In this document: piece after piece, positions 12,546 through 23,999 of the stretch | Position numbering within the stretch: position 1 is the first letter of the stretch | How the letters are laid out: every line of letters begins with the position of its first letter | Assembly: GCF_018294505.1 (NCBI RefSeq) | Contig: NC_057800.1 | Location: 175,719,642 to 175,783,641, forward strand | Origin: Triticum aestivum | Lineage: Eukaryota > Streptophyta > Magnoliopsida > Poales > Poaceae | Direction: 5' to 3' | Length of the DNA stretch: 64,000 bases | Position numbers and translations under genes: made by a program | Notes under the pieces: generated by a model | What the model was told of the DNA's origin: nothing | The model's input: the letters and a program-made list of their open reading frames with translations, nothing else | The model's database searches: none

Positions 12546-12660
12546 GGCTGGAGAAGGTTGAGGTGGGGTGTGCGGACTTGGGCGCTGGAGCTTGAGTGCG
12601 CGGAAAATGGATAGGCAAAGGAGGAAGAAGGCGTAGGTGAAAAGGTGGATGCATATCCCC

Positions 12661-12668
12661 TTATATAG
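12661..12668 (-). promoter_or_regulatory. TATA box of the Fatima antisense gene
   Basis: On the minus strand CCTATATAAGG lies ~115 bases upstream of the antisense ATG (12545), with a pyrimidine-rich leader between them. The outer Fatima copy has TTTATAAGG in the same place (about 23990-23999). This supports an independent antisense promoter. Confidence 0.55.
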
Positions 12669-13099
12669 GAGAACGCAACTACGCGTCCGCACCGATCTGG
12701 TAAAACTCGCTTATCTCCCAAGCGCCATAATCAATGGCGCGGTTGGGTTACCCACGCCCGTATTGATGAGAATCCCGGAATAAGGGAACACGATCTCTGC
12801 TTTGACAAGACGTGCCAAGGAAACCGCCTTGCGAAACACGCTGAGGTGGGGCAGTAAAAACGATTCGAATAAAAGCTTGGCCGTGGTGTGATGCCACGCC
12901 ACGGAATACGTCAGCAGATTAGATTTGTGTAAATATTATTCTCTCTATGGAAATGTGTGGAAACTTATTTTGCAGAGCCGGACACTATCCTTGTGTTCGA
13001 AATCTTCTATGAAGTACTTGGAGGAGGAACCCGCCTTGCAATGTCGAAGACAATCTGCGTGCCGGACTCGTCGTCATTGAAGCCTGGTTCAGGGGCTAC

Positions 13100-13572
13100 T
13101 GAGGGAGTCCTGGATTAGGGGGTGTCCGGATAGCTGGACTATAACCTTTGGCCGGACTCCTGGACTATGAAGATACAAGATTGAAGACTTCGTCCCGTGT
13201 CCGGGAGGGACTTTCCTTGGCGTGGAAGGCAAGCTTGGCGATACGGATATGTAGATCTCCTACCATTGTAACCGACTCTGTGTAACCCTAACCCTCTCCG
13301 GTGTCTATATAAACCGGAGGGTTTTAGTCCGTAGGACGAACAACAATCATACCATAGGCTAGCTTCTAGGGTTTAGCCTCCTAGATCTCGTGGTAGATCT
13401 ACTCTTGTACTACCCATATCATCAATATTAATCAATCAGGAGTAGGGTTTCACCTCCATCGAGAGGGCCCGAACCTGGGTAAAAACATCATGTCCCTTGT
13501 CTCCTGTTACCATCCGCCTAGACGCACTGTTCGGGACCCCCTACCCGAGATCTGCCGGTTTTGACACCGACG
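13100..13572 (+). repeat. 3' LTR of the complete Fatima-like element
   Basis: 473 bases preceded by the polypurine-type tract TTCAGGGGCTAC. The terminal CA is mutated to CG. TATA box at 13306-13313. All ~9 differences from the 5' LTR are transitions. Confidence 0.95.
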
Positions 13573-13577
13573 GTTAC

Positions 13578-15468
13578 CAATACTAAGCCGGCCACCAACA
13601 CCAACACTGAAGCCAACGACATTGTCATGGCTGAAGCTAATGTGGCGCCTGAAGTCAATGTGGTGCCTGAGGTGATAGCACCTGGAACCACTGCTGCACC
13701 CGATGCAAATCAGCAGCCTGAAGCTACTGCCACTGCTCCTGTTCCGCCTCCAAGGCCACATACTATCGAGCAAGCATACAACTATGGCCAGCTAATCATT
13801 GTCAAATGGCCTCTTCTGGTTCCTCCACCTGCTGCTGGACCTCAGTTTGATTACCATGTCGAGCACATGCCTTAGGTTCAGAAGCCAAAGCCAAGACTGC
13901 CTAGGTTTCCAGGGACTTCCACTTCACCAGGGTCCTTCAATGCTAATGGCTTCAAAGCGCACAACACCTTCTTTGATAGCGCCAAGAACCCCTACTCAAG
14001 GGCAAGGATCTCATCTGATCGGTTCTGGAGCTATCAGCAACGCAGCTATTATTCATGTGTTCTTTATGATCAAGGGCGCATCTTCCCTCATATGCGTCTT
14101 GACTGTGAAGCCATTGCTGGATTGCCATGCCTTGAAGAAGCCCTTGACTACTTTCGTGATGCGGGTTTGCTTAACTTTGTGACAGACAAGAAGCATTGGA
14201 ATGAGGAACTTCTGCTTCAATTTTATGCTACCCTCCACATCCGCGGATACAACAGGGATCCGAAGACTTTGGTCCTTGAGTTGATGACAGTCAATGTCCA
14301 TCATGAAGCCAAAGCCTTTGACATCATTGAGCTTACCGGCCTGCCCACTCCAGGAGAATTATATGAGCCTGGTTGTCAGCTTCACTGCAATGCATTGGAG
14401 AGTATCTTCCATAAGCCAGAGCCCAACATGAGCCAAATGTTGAGCATGATGAAGCCTCTGCCACATGATGCTGAATACCCAAAGGAATTCTTTGTCAACG
14501 ACCTAGAGTATCTGCCCCGCACCATTTATCACATCATCAGGCAAACTCTATGGCCTGTCAAAGGACATTCATCAGCTGCAAAACTTGAAGGAGCAATGAA
14601 GACTTTGGTCTTTTATATCTTCAATGGCATCAGCTTCAATGCTCAAGACTTCTTTATCAGACAGTTGGCTGCATCCGGCTTTGATCTTTTTGGCCTGAAG
14701 TTCTATGCTCCATGGGTTATGCACCTCATCAAGCTATACTCAGCTGTCAACTATCAGCCCTCTGCTCGACACCATCTGATCTTTCTGCCAGAGGTTGATA
14801 TGTCAGTTGAAGCGATATACCTAGAGCCTGCCAAGGAGCCTGTCTGTCTTCACAATGCTGATCACCAAAGCTTCTCGCAACCCATTGAAGGAGTACAAGC
14901 AGTCACTCGTGGCTATCCATTAGCTGGAAATACACGCCTTCCTCACCGAGCTCGGACTGAAGCCACTGAGAGTATGATCGCTCAAAGGCCTCGGAAGCAC
15001 TCTCGTGTTCTAAATGACTAAGAACTTCTTGTGGCTCTACATCAGAAACAAGATAAACATCACTTCTTGCTGAAGTGGTAGATGGAAAGCCTCTTGGTGG
15101 ACATCAATCGCATTCGTAATCTTGCCACCAAGAATGCCTTTGTTACACATGAAACCTGTCGGCGGTCATGGAAGAGTTTGACATTGCTCAGTGTTGAAGC
15201 AGATCTTCAAGATGATGGCTTCACTGAAAGATTCAAGTTTGACACCACTCCCCCAAGGAATGTTGTCCTACGTCGAACTCCATCTCTTGAAGACTCTGAC
15301 TATTCCTCCTCCGCTGCCACGGTGAATGCCAGAGTGATCGATGATCAAGATGATGCTACTTGACCACCTCAAGCTTCAGCGCATATCGACACTGCACCAA
15401 GTTTGTCTGCACTGCCGAACCCTGACACCGACCCTGCATCTTCTCCTACTCCTTCTGGGAATGAGTAG
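13578..15468 (+). pseudogene. Maximus accessory gene, 3' half
   Basis: Continues the 2080-4472 frame exactly once the Fatima-like element and one duplication copy are skipped. Codons run to the natural stop TAG at 15466-15468. In-frame stops at 13873-13875, 15019-15021, 15079-15081 and 15361-15363 break it, again without indels. After a Pro-rich linker comes a globular region of ~250 residues: DRFWSYQQRSYYSCVLYDQG, RLDCEAIAGLPCLEEALDYF, LLLQFYATLHIRGYN and DIIELTGLPTPGELYEP. This layout resembles the ATHILA ORF1 / Transposase_32 (PF03078/PF20167) type domains found in plant retrotransposon extra ORFs; that is inference from pattern. The C-terminus is Ser/Thr/Asp-rich and acidic. Confidence 0.65.
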
Positions 15469-15993
15469 AAGCTCTATGTCTTCCAACCTTTTTGGTCCTT
15501 ACTAACAAAAGGGGGAGAAGCATATGAGTTGATAGTCTTCAAGCGGGTCCATATGGGCGGTTGCTTTATATTTTTCCTAGTGTTTACAACTCTCCCTTTT
15601 GATACATTTGGTTCTTTAAGTTGTAACACTTAAAACTTGATGGTCGTCTGCTACGTTTTCTGCTATTCTGCGATGCGATGATAAATTCCGCATGTGCAAT
15701 GATAAATTTTGCACTTAGTCATTTTGCAGACGTCCATTTTTCATAATGCATGTCATTATCTTCGTTATATTAAATCATGCATGATGAATTGTCTTCATAA
15801 GTTGAAGAGGATCTCCACAAGTACAACCTGCCATGTGCATTTGCATTCTAAAAGCAAATTACTTATATGCACATCTTCAGGGGGAGCCTTTTGCTACTTA
15901 TGAAGACAATACCTAAATCCTTACAATTTCAGATACTTTATCCCCGTTGAAAACTTCAACCAGTTTGTCATCAATCACCAAAAAGGGGGAGAT
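15469..15993 (+). other. 3' non-coding region and polypurine tract, Maximus 1
   Basis: About 500 bases with no gene, containing AAAGGGGGAGAAG at ~15507 and ending in the polypurine tract AAAAAGGGGGAGAT immediately before the LTR. The second purine tract resembles an accessory PPT. The homologous stretch in Maximus 2 is 31248-31771. Confidence 0.75.
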
Positions 15994-17304
15994 TGTAAGT
16001 GCATCTAGTGCCACCCCTAGTTGGTTTTGGAGTATTGACGACAAACCTGGTTGAGGGACTAATGTGTTTGTGAGAATTGCAGGATAACACAGGTAGTAGT
16101 CCCTCATTGATTCGGTTTACCTACCGGAGATTACCCCTAAAAGTGTCTGAAGATATTGACGACAATGGTGGTATACGAAGATATTCACTTTGAAGTATGA
16201 CAAGAGAAGACATTGCGTGAAGACTATGGAGCGCGAAGACTTAGTTGTTTCGTTGTTTCCTTTTCTTCTTTGTTGAGTCATAGGAACCACCATACTGTTA
16301 AGTGGGGTCCCAGTGAACAAAGTCAGAGTGACTGAAGCGATGCTCAACCAAAATCCTATGTCTTCGAGTGAAGACAATGAGAGCAAATCTTATCCAGAGC
16401 TGGATGAGTCAGGTTTACTTGTAGCCCAAGTCAAGCTGCCGCGTGTATTTGAAATTGACCGTTGGAACACGTGTCAGTTCCTTAGTGACCCAGGGTCATT
16501 TCGCACAAATCAGGTCGGGTTGCCTAGTGACTATAAATAGCCCACCCCCTACACCATAAATTGGTGGCTGCTCAGAGTTAGTGCACGGCTTTTGTCGTTT
16601 GAGAGCAACCCACCTCCGAAGCATTTGAGAGAGAGAAATCCTTGCGAGGACAAAGCCCAAACACCCAGAGCCAAAGAGTGTCAGGCATCACTGAAGTCTT
16701 TCTGTCCGCGTGACCTGAAGACTTGTTACACTTGAGGATTGTGAATCCTCCAGCCGGTTAGGCGTCGCATTTTGAGCATCCAAGAGTCATTGTGGATCGC
16801 CGGTGAACGAAGTCTGTGAAGGTTTGGAAGTCTAGTTTGAAGACTTACCTGAGTAATTGGGCGAGGACTGTGTGTCCTTAGCTCAAGGGGAATAAGGTGA
16901 AGACACGGTCTTCTGAGTTGAATCTCAGCCTCCCTAAATAGACGTATAGTTGTCACAGCAACTGGAACTAGTCCAACAAATCATGTGTCCTCAATAAGTG
17001 ATTGGTTCTATCCTCTCCCTCTCTCTACTTAAAGTTTGTCTTCGTGAAGTCATTCCTGTTTGCTTTACCTATTTGACTTCACTGTGTGACTACTATTGTT
17101 GTTTGGCTTCATACAATCTTCCATCCTGATCCTTGCTACCTAGCCACTATTAGTCTTCGTGCTTTCATTTCATAGCATACTTGTCTATGGCTTGCTTAGT
17201 GTAGTTTACCTTCCGCTGCATATCAATAGGATCATTTCCATGTTTTGAAGACTTTCCTAAAAATCGCCTATTCACCCCCCTCTAGTCGATAACTAGAACT
17301 TTCA
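15994..17304 (+). repeat. 3' LTR of Maximus-like element 1
   Basis: 1311 bases from TGTAAGTGCATC to AACTTTCA. The TATA box CTATAAATAG is at 16531-16540, followed by a transcript-leader-like region. It matches the minus-strand LTR at 29909-31247 over its length. The right end differs from the sister (AACTTTCA against CACTTTCA). Flank: AGACC. Confidence 0.9.
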
Positions 17305-17306
17305 AG

Positions 17307-18848
17307 ACCATACACGAAGACTCGGAGGACAGTAATTATCTTCCGCTCTCCGAGGATCAGGTGAGCCTCAGCAACGAGGATTTTATCATCCCTGAGGAAC
17401 CTCTCGAGCAGGAGCACTTTAAGCGCCGGCTAATAGCCACTACAAGGAGCCTGAAAAAGAAGCAGCAACAGCTTCAAGCTGATCAAGATCTGCTCAATGA
17501 TAGATGGATTGATGTCCTGGCAGCCGAGGAATACGACCTCAAGCGCCCAGCCAAAAGTTACCCAAAGCGGAAATTGCTACCTCAGTTCGATGAAGAGGCG
17601 CTGGAGCCCGTACCATCACCGTGCAATACGGCTGACCGACCACCACGTGGTCGGGACACAGTGACAACTCAAGCCGAACACCAGCCCGCTCAACCTCACC
17701 ATAAAGGCATAGATAAAACAGCTCAGGGACATACATATGACCTACAGCGGGACTTGGACAGTAGAGCAGGTCAGAACAGATTGATCTATGGATCACGGGT
17801 ACGTGCCCCAACACGTGACAACGGCTACCTAGCCGGACGCAACAATCATAATCATTCTCGGGCCGAGAACCGCAGATGGACTCCATCCGAGCTACGTCGC
17901 GATGTGGCCCGATATAGAGGCACCGCACACCCCCTTTGCTTCACTGACGAGGTAATGGAGCACGAATTCCAAAAAGGGTTTAAACCCGTAAACATAGAAT
18001 CATACGATGGGACAACAGACCCCGCGGTATGGATCGAGGATTTTCTTCTTCACATTCATATGGCCCGCGGCGGTGATCTCCATGCCATCAAATACCTCCC
18101 ACTAAAACTCAAAGGACCAGCCCAGCACTGGTTCAATAGTCTGCCCAAAAACTCCAGTGGCAGCTGGGAGGACTTGGAAGAGGCCTTCCTTGACAACTTC
18201 CAAGGTACATATGTCCGACCTCCGGATGCCGACGACTCAAGTCACATAATTCAACAGCCCGGAGAGTCAGCCAGGAAATTCCGGACTAGGTTCTTAACTA
18301 AAAAGAACCAGATTGTCGACTGTCCGGATGCCGAAGCCCTGGCGGCCTTTAAACACAGCATTCGGGACAAATGGCTCGCCGGACACCTCGGCCAAGAAAA
18401 ACCGAAGTCCATGGCAGCCCTTACGGCACTTATGACCCGCTTTTGCGCGGGCGAAGATAGCTGGCTAGCCCGCGGCAATAACAATGCAAGCGAACCTGGC
18501 ACTTCGGAAGCCAGAAATAGCAATGGCAAGCCCCGACGCAACAGACACAAGCGTCGAAACAACAGTGATACTACCAACGACACGGCGGTCAACACCGGAT
18601 TCAGTGGCTCCAAGTCCGGCCAGCGAAAGAAGTTGTTCAATAGGAATAATTCAGGCTCATCCAGCTTGGACCGCATACTCAATCGCCCATGCCAGATACA
18701 CGGCACCCCCGACAAACCAGCCAATCATACCAACAGAGACTGTTGGGTTTTTAAACATGCCGGCAAGTTAAATGCGGAGAACAAGGAGAAGGGGTCGCAA
18801 AGCGAGGACGATGACAAGGAGCCCCGTCCACCGAACACAGGGGGATAG
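17307..18848 (+). pseudogene. Fatima-like gag, C-terminal part, cut by Maximus 1
   Basis: The frame is open from the Maximus insertion site (TIHEDSEDSNY) to a TAG at 18846-18848. An acidic linker and a Lys/Gln helix (KKKQQQLQADQDLL) precede the gag core: NIESYDGTTDPAVWIEDFLL, LPLKLKGPAQHWFNSLP, ESARKFRTRFLTKKNQI and KPKSMAALTALMTRFCAGED. A basic nucleic-acid-binding tail and the zinc-knuckle-like CQIHGTPDKPANHTNRDCW follow. The TAG interrupts what is otherwise a continuous gag-protease frame; the complete copy reads CAG at that codon, so it is a C-to-T nonsense mutation. This is the best preserved gag of the family in the window. Confidence 0.85.
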
Positions 18849-19598
18849 AAGAAGTTTCCCCCTCAGGTCAAAATGGTGAACATGATATATGCTACCCACA
18901 TCCCCAAAAGGGAGCGCAAGCGCACGCTTAGGGACGTCTATGCGATAGAGCCAGTCGCCCCAAAATTTAACCCATGGTCGTCATGCCTGATCACTTTCGA
19001 TTGCAGGGACCATCCGACCAGTATCCGTCATGGCGGTTCAGCCGCACTGGTCCTCGACCCAATCATTGATGGATTCCATCTCACACGAGTCCTCATGGAT
19101 GGTGGCAGCAGTTTGAACCTGCTCTATCAGGATACAGTGCGCAAAATGGGCATTAATCCCTCAAGGATCATGGCACAAAAGACTACCTTTAAAGGAGTCA
19201 TACCAGGTGTAGAGGCCCGCTGTACGGGCTCAATCACACTAGAGGTTGTCTTCGGATACCCGGATAACTTCCGAAGCGAAGAGTTGATCTTCGATATAGT
19301 CCCCTTTCGCAGTGGCTATCACGCACTGCTTGGACGAAACCGCATTTGCTCGATTCAACGCAGCGCCACACTATGCGTATCTCAAGCTCAAAATGCCCGG
19401 ACCACGCGGCGTCATGACAGTCATGGAAACACGGAACGCTTCCTCCGTACCGAGGAGCACACCGCTGCTTTAGCAGCAGAAGTACAGAGCAGCCTTCTCA
19501 AGCAGAACCTTAATTCGGCGGCCGAGCTCCTGGACACTGTCAAACGAGTCCGGACTACTCTGCAGCAAGACAGCCTAGCTCGTCAAGAGCTCGACTAG
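18849..19598 (+). pseudogene. Fatima-like protease region
   Basis: In the same frame as gag. Contains NMIYATHIPKRERKR, the aspartic protease site LMDGGSSLNLLY and FRSGYHALLGR. Just after LGR a 1-base insertion shifts the frame for ~30 codons (compare TAFAKFNAVPHYAYL in the complete copy), and a compensating 1-base loss restores it before HGNTERFLRTEEHTAAL. Residues after the second protease motif are therefore scrambled. Stop at 19596-19598. Confidence 0.8.
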
Positions 19599-20827
19599 CA
19601 ATTCGGCCTCCGTCCCAGTCCCGAACCAGCGGTGGCATTCGTACCGCGTGTACATAACTACGTACTCAAAATACCATGGGCATAGACGGAGGCATAACTA
19701 GCTTGTGATCCATCATACGGCCCGACCACCCCTGGACACACATACTTTCACTTTTTCTTTTTTCTCCTTTTCAGGTTTCTTTTCCACAGGTCTTCCCTAA
19801 CGGCCTAGTCACCGGTCCTTTCGAAGGATAAATACACCAAGACGGCAAGAAGCACGGACATATAGGGGAATTTCTAGGTGGTCTCTTTAACGACCACTCT
19901 ACCTGTTTTCAGGACCCACACGCAGCTCTCCCTTGGTTGTGGCATATTAAATAGCATGTTGCTTGTTGCACTACTTGTACAAATACACTTTGACGTATTA
20001 ATCAAACTATAATGGAAACAGTTTGCGGCCCAACTTCTGGGGCACTAGCTTACTACCACTTCTTCTTTCTTTTGATAATCTTATCAAATAGCACCCGTAC
20101 ACTTTGGTACGCTTAAATCTGCCAGGGGCTTCATTGCGCCCCACAATACGGCAACAAAGTTTGAACACTTTTTATAGTATAGTTCGGCACCCCGAATTTA
20201 GCACTATATGCATTGGCTCCGAATCATGTCTTTGGTCAATAGTTGGGTTGCCCGGCTCCTGTGCTTACTACCTTACGTTTCGCTATATCGGCTAGGGTAG
20301 TAAAGGGTGAACTACTGCGATTGTGTCCTAGTTTTTTCGGATGAGCACCTCAGTAGAGAAAACCGAAAACTGACTGTCATGATGCGGCGTGAGTCGGTCA
20401 CCTTTTCGGAGGTCTCAAATCTTTAGCGATTTTTCCGCATTATGCGATGGATCGGTTCTTACCCGATCAGGTGATTACATCACCCCAGTTCGAATACTAC
20501 GAGTTGTGCCTAAATTTTTATTGTCAAACTCCTGTGGCTAAGTGAGGGTGCTAAAGCCACGTAGTCCGATTGCCTGGTTCGTTGCGCTAAACACCTCCTT
20601 TAAGGACCAGACAATTGGATCAAGAGTGTTTAGATTCCATCCCGAACACCCCCATACTACCTACGTGGGGGCGGAATCTGACGGCTGGCCAACTCTCAGA
20701 TTTCATAAAAATGGCCGCACAGGAGGTAAATTTTTTAACAAGCATTATATTACATAACGACTTTGTTTCATCATATAAGGCAAAGACAACATGAATGTAT
20801 TCATTCAAAGATAATGTCCTTTGCACA
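19599..20827 (+). other. Non-coding interior of the outer Fatima-like element
   Basis: Homologous to 8292-9513 of the complete copy, with the same order of shared segments. No pol motif in any frame. Nothing else recognised. Confidence 0.7.
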
Positions 20828-23800
20828 TTACGTCACCACAATACGAGACCCATCCAGGACATCTTCAAAATACCGCTTGAGCGTGCGGTGGTCCTTGCCC
20901 TCGGGCAGTCCCTCGGTTGCGAGCTTGATGACATTCATCTTCGCCCACTACACCTTGACACGGGCGAAGGCCATCCGCGCACCTTCGATACAGACCGACC
21001 GCTTGATGGCGTCAAGCCGGGGGAAGGCACTGACCAGCCGCCTCACAAGCCCGAAGTAGCTTCTAGGTATAGCTTCGGTAGGCCACAGCCGGATTATTAA
21101 ATCCTTCATGGCCAGTTCGGCCACCCTATGCAGTTTGACCAGTTGTTTTAGCTAATCGCTAAAGGGCACCGGATGTTTTGGCGCAAGGTATTGCGACCAG
21201 AACAGCTTCTCCGTTGAGCTCCCCTCTTCGGCTTGGAAGAATTCCGTAGCGTCAGAAACACTGTGCGGCAGATCCGGAAACGCCCCTGGAGAACTCCAAA
21301 TCCAGGTTAGTAAGAGATACCTCTTCTTCACATACTTGCTTTGCATACTAAAAGCCTTACCCGCCGCGATTTTCTTGGCCTCCTGGATTTCCTGGAGGGC
21401 GCCCTAGGCTTCAACCCGGGCCTCTTGTGCGTTCTGGCGAGCCTTGGCGAGTTCGGTCTCTCGAGTCGAAACATCGCGCTCCAAGGACTCGCATTTCTTC
21501 ATGGCATCCTGAAGCTCTTGCTGGACCTCATCGAGCCTAGCCTCGTGCTTTTTGTGGGTGGCTTGTTCCTTGGCAGCTTTCTCCTCGGCCTCGGCCAGCG
21601 CCTTTTTAAGGGCCTCGACCTCGGTTGCCGCTCCTACAAATATCATGGCACTATGGTTAATACACATCATTCATCCTTTCCTGATATACACAAGGTCATC
21701 ACATACCTTGCTTGTTCTCCAGCTGCTTTGTTACACGGCCTAGCTCTTCCTCGGCCCGCTCCAGACTCTGCCTTAGTTCGAAGACCTCAGCAGTATGAGA
21801 GGTTGCAGCCAGCAACGACGCCTGCTTATTCACATAAGACATATTTAGTTAGTTTCCTGCGAATATTACTTGATCCTCTGTCCGACTTCTATTTTCGAAC
21901 ACCGGACAATGTCTCAGGGGCTAGTGTCTATACTGTGGCTTTCTTTTTTGTGTTACTTACCTCAAAGCCTGTCAGCAGGCTGGTGCAGGCTTCGGTCAGT
22001 CCACTCTTAAGGACTGAACCCTCTCAACCACTGTACCCATAAGGATACAATGTTCCTCCACAACCGAAGCGCCTCGTAGCGATTCCAGCAGATTATCCAG
22101 TGCCTCTATTTGGACAGAGGTCATCGGCGGAATAGGCACACCTCCTTCTTTCGAAGGAGGCTGCATGCCGAATTCCAGAGCCGTATAGGCCTCCGGGACC
22201 GTATTCAGCTGGGGGCCGAACTGAATATGGCCCCCATCGTCAGTCTCCATGGGGATTTGCTCCCCCATGTGTCCGACAGCCGAGGTTTTACCCTCCAGTG
22301 CCGCCCTTGCGGCCTCCTGAGTCTCTCCCTGGCCTGGGATCCTTTGGGACAACACCTCAGTGTCATCCATGGCCTTGGGAGAGGAAGCCTCCGAATGGGA
22401 CCCACTGTCCATCGCCCTTGAGTCTAGCAAATTCCCCGAGGATGCGGATCGCTCGAGGTTGGACCGAGCCAAACTGCAATTGCACAATTCAACATGTTAA
22501 GACTATGAAGTAGGGAGGCCGGATATATGGACACATCCGGGTTTTTTAGTACTCACGATTCGGCCAGGGGCTTGTCTCGGGGGTGCGGCTCTGGGCTGCT
22601 GTCAATGTCCCACATGGAGTTATCCGCAAGGGAACCCTTCCCCCTCTTGGACGCCTCTACCTCCAGATCTGCGGAGGCCGCCCTCTTCTTCCTCCCCTCC
22701 TCAGGGGGAGAGTTTCTTTCTTCTTCCTCCTCATCGTCGTCCTCGGCGGCGGAGAAGTGAGTCTCGTCTTTGGACGTCGCGCCCTTACGGCGGGGGCCAC
22801 TTCTGGCCCCCTTGGCCTTCTTCTCCGGCGCCTGGTAGGGTGCCGGAACCAGCATCTTCGTCAGAAGCGGGATGGCCGGTTCCTCTGGCAGCGGAGCCGG
22901 ACACTTAATCCGCTCCACCTTCTTTGTCCAGCCCTGAAAAAATAAATGGTAAGGTTGGTTATCTTCCCTGAACAAGCAAGTAAAGGATACACCTTGAAAC
23001 GTGAAAGACTTACCACACTGGCAGGATGGGTCAGGGCGTGCCCGCGGTCCTCGGTCGTCTCCGGCGGCATCTCATTGCCCTTGAAGAGCACCTTCCAGAT
23101 ATTCGTGCGTAGTTCCAAAGAACTATTGCATGGTCTGGTGTTCGGCCGGATTGAACTTCCATAAATGGCAAGTCCGGCTCTGGCATGGAAGGATCCGGCG
23201 TACCAGCATCACCTGGATCACATTGACGAGCTTGATGTTTTTGTTCACCATGCTCTGGATGCGCGTTTGCAGCGCTGTCAGCTCGTCCGACGAAGTCCAA
23301 TTCAGGCCCTTCTCTAGCGAGGAGGTCAGCCGCATTGGGGCTCCGGATTTGATTTCGGGAGCCATGGCCCAGGTGGCGTCGCGGGGCTCCGTGATATAGA
23401 ACCATAGTTTCTGCCACTCTTTGACGGTCTCCACAAAGGTACCTTTGGGCCATGTGACATTGGGCATCTTGCTCAGCATGGCACCTCCACACTCTGCGTG
23501 TTGACCATCCACCACCTTCGGCTTCATGTTGAAGATTTTAAGCCACGGTCCGAAGTGAGGAGGAATGCAGAGGAAGGCCTCGCACACGACAATAAATGCT
23601 GAGATGTTGAGGAAAGAGTTTGGGGCTAGATCATGGAAATCTAGACCATAATAGAACATGAGTCCGCGAACGAAAGGGTGGAGAGGAAACCCTAACCCGC
23701 GGACGAAGTGGGGGATGAACACCACCCTCTCATTGGGCTTCAGGGTGGGGACAATCTGCCCCTTGGCCAGAAGCCGGTGGGCGATTTCTTTTGCCAGGTA

Positions 23801-23881
23801 CCCGGCCTCCCGAAGCTTGGTGATGTCCTTCTCCTTGACGGAGGAGGCCATCCACTTGCCTTGCGCTCCAGATCCGGACAT
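20828..23881 (-). pseudogene. Antisense Transposase_28-like gene, outer Fatima copy
   Basis: Same gene as 9514-12545. The ATG at 23881 opens MSGSGAQGKWMASSVKEKDI. The first exon region (about 23010-23881) is open through the PF04195-like block (RVVFIPHFVRGLGFPLHPFV, GLDFHDLAPN, AECGGAMLSKMPNV) and on to GAPMRLTSSLEKGLNW, longer than in the complete copy. Further blocks at 22553-22975 (Lys/Glu-rich, EEEEERNSPPEEGRKKR), 21996-22487 (acidic) and 21404-21670 (strong coiled coil, EVEALKKALAEAEEKAAKEQ) follow. The C-terminal block ends at TAA 20828-20830 and holds an in-frame TAG. Exon ends are approximate. If expressed, the product would be a soluble, coiled-coil-bearing protein; function unknown. 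Confidence 0.7.
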
Positions 23882-23989
23882 GGTCGAGTGCTTCCTTGAG
23901 GTGGAAAAGATGAGGACTTGGGCGCTAGAGCTCGAGAATGGGAGAGTAGAGAGAGAGAAGGCGTGGGTGAAAGAAGGGAATCCTTGTCT

Positions 23990-23999
23990 CCTTATAAAG
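23990..23999 (-). promoter_or_regulatory. TATA box of the outer Fatima antisense gene
   Basis: CCTTTATAAGG on the minus strand, ~110 bases before the ATG at 23881. Position and spacing are conserved with the complete copy. Confidence 0.55.

Larger units (their letters stand above)
4473..13572 (+). mobile_element. Complete Fatima-like gypsy element, non-autonomous
   Basis: A 9100-base element with two 473-base LTRs (4473-4945 and 13100-13572), flanked by the perfect 5-base duplication GTTAC (4468-4472 and 13573-13577). It carries a decayed gag (4993 to about 7550) and protease (7560-8291) in sense, no reverse transcriptase, RNase H or integrase, and an antisense gene (9514-12545). The LTRs differ at about 9 positions by eye (1.9%), all transitions. 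At the usual grass rate of 1.3e-8 per site per year that is roughly 0.7 million years. Fatima is my recollection of the LTR sequence (TGAGGGAGTCCTGGATTAGG). Confidence 0.9.
1..17304 (+). mobile_element. Maximus-like copia retrotransposon 1, right part
   Basis: SIRE-lineage Ty1/copia element whose 5' LTR, gag and most of pol lie left of the window. Visible in order are the end of pol (3-782), a spacer with a promoter-like stretch, a long accessory gene (2080-4472 and 13578-15468), a polypurine tract (15981-15993) and the 3' LTR (15994-17304). A complete Fatima-like element interrupts it at 4473-13572. The flank after the LTR is AGACC, presumably the target-site duplication, but its partner is off-window. 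The element sits inside the gag gene of another Fatima-like element, whose reading frame resumes at 17307. The LTR sequence matches my memory of wheat Maximus; the SIRE assignment follows from the pol motifs and the extra gene downstream of pol. Confidence 0.85.

Noticed and set aside
18840..18875. TAG between gag and protease in one frame, as in retroviral read-through
   Set aside because: The complete Fatima-like copy has CAG at the homologous codon, so this is a nonsense mutation and not a programmed read-through site.
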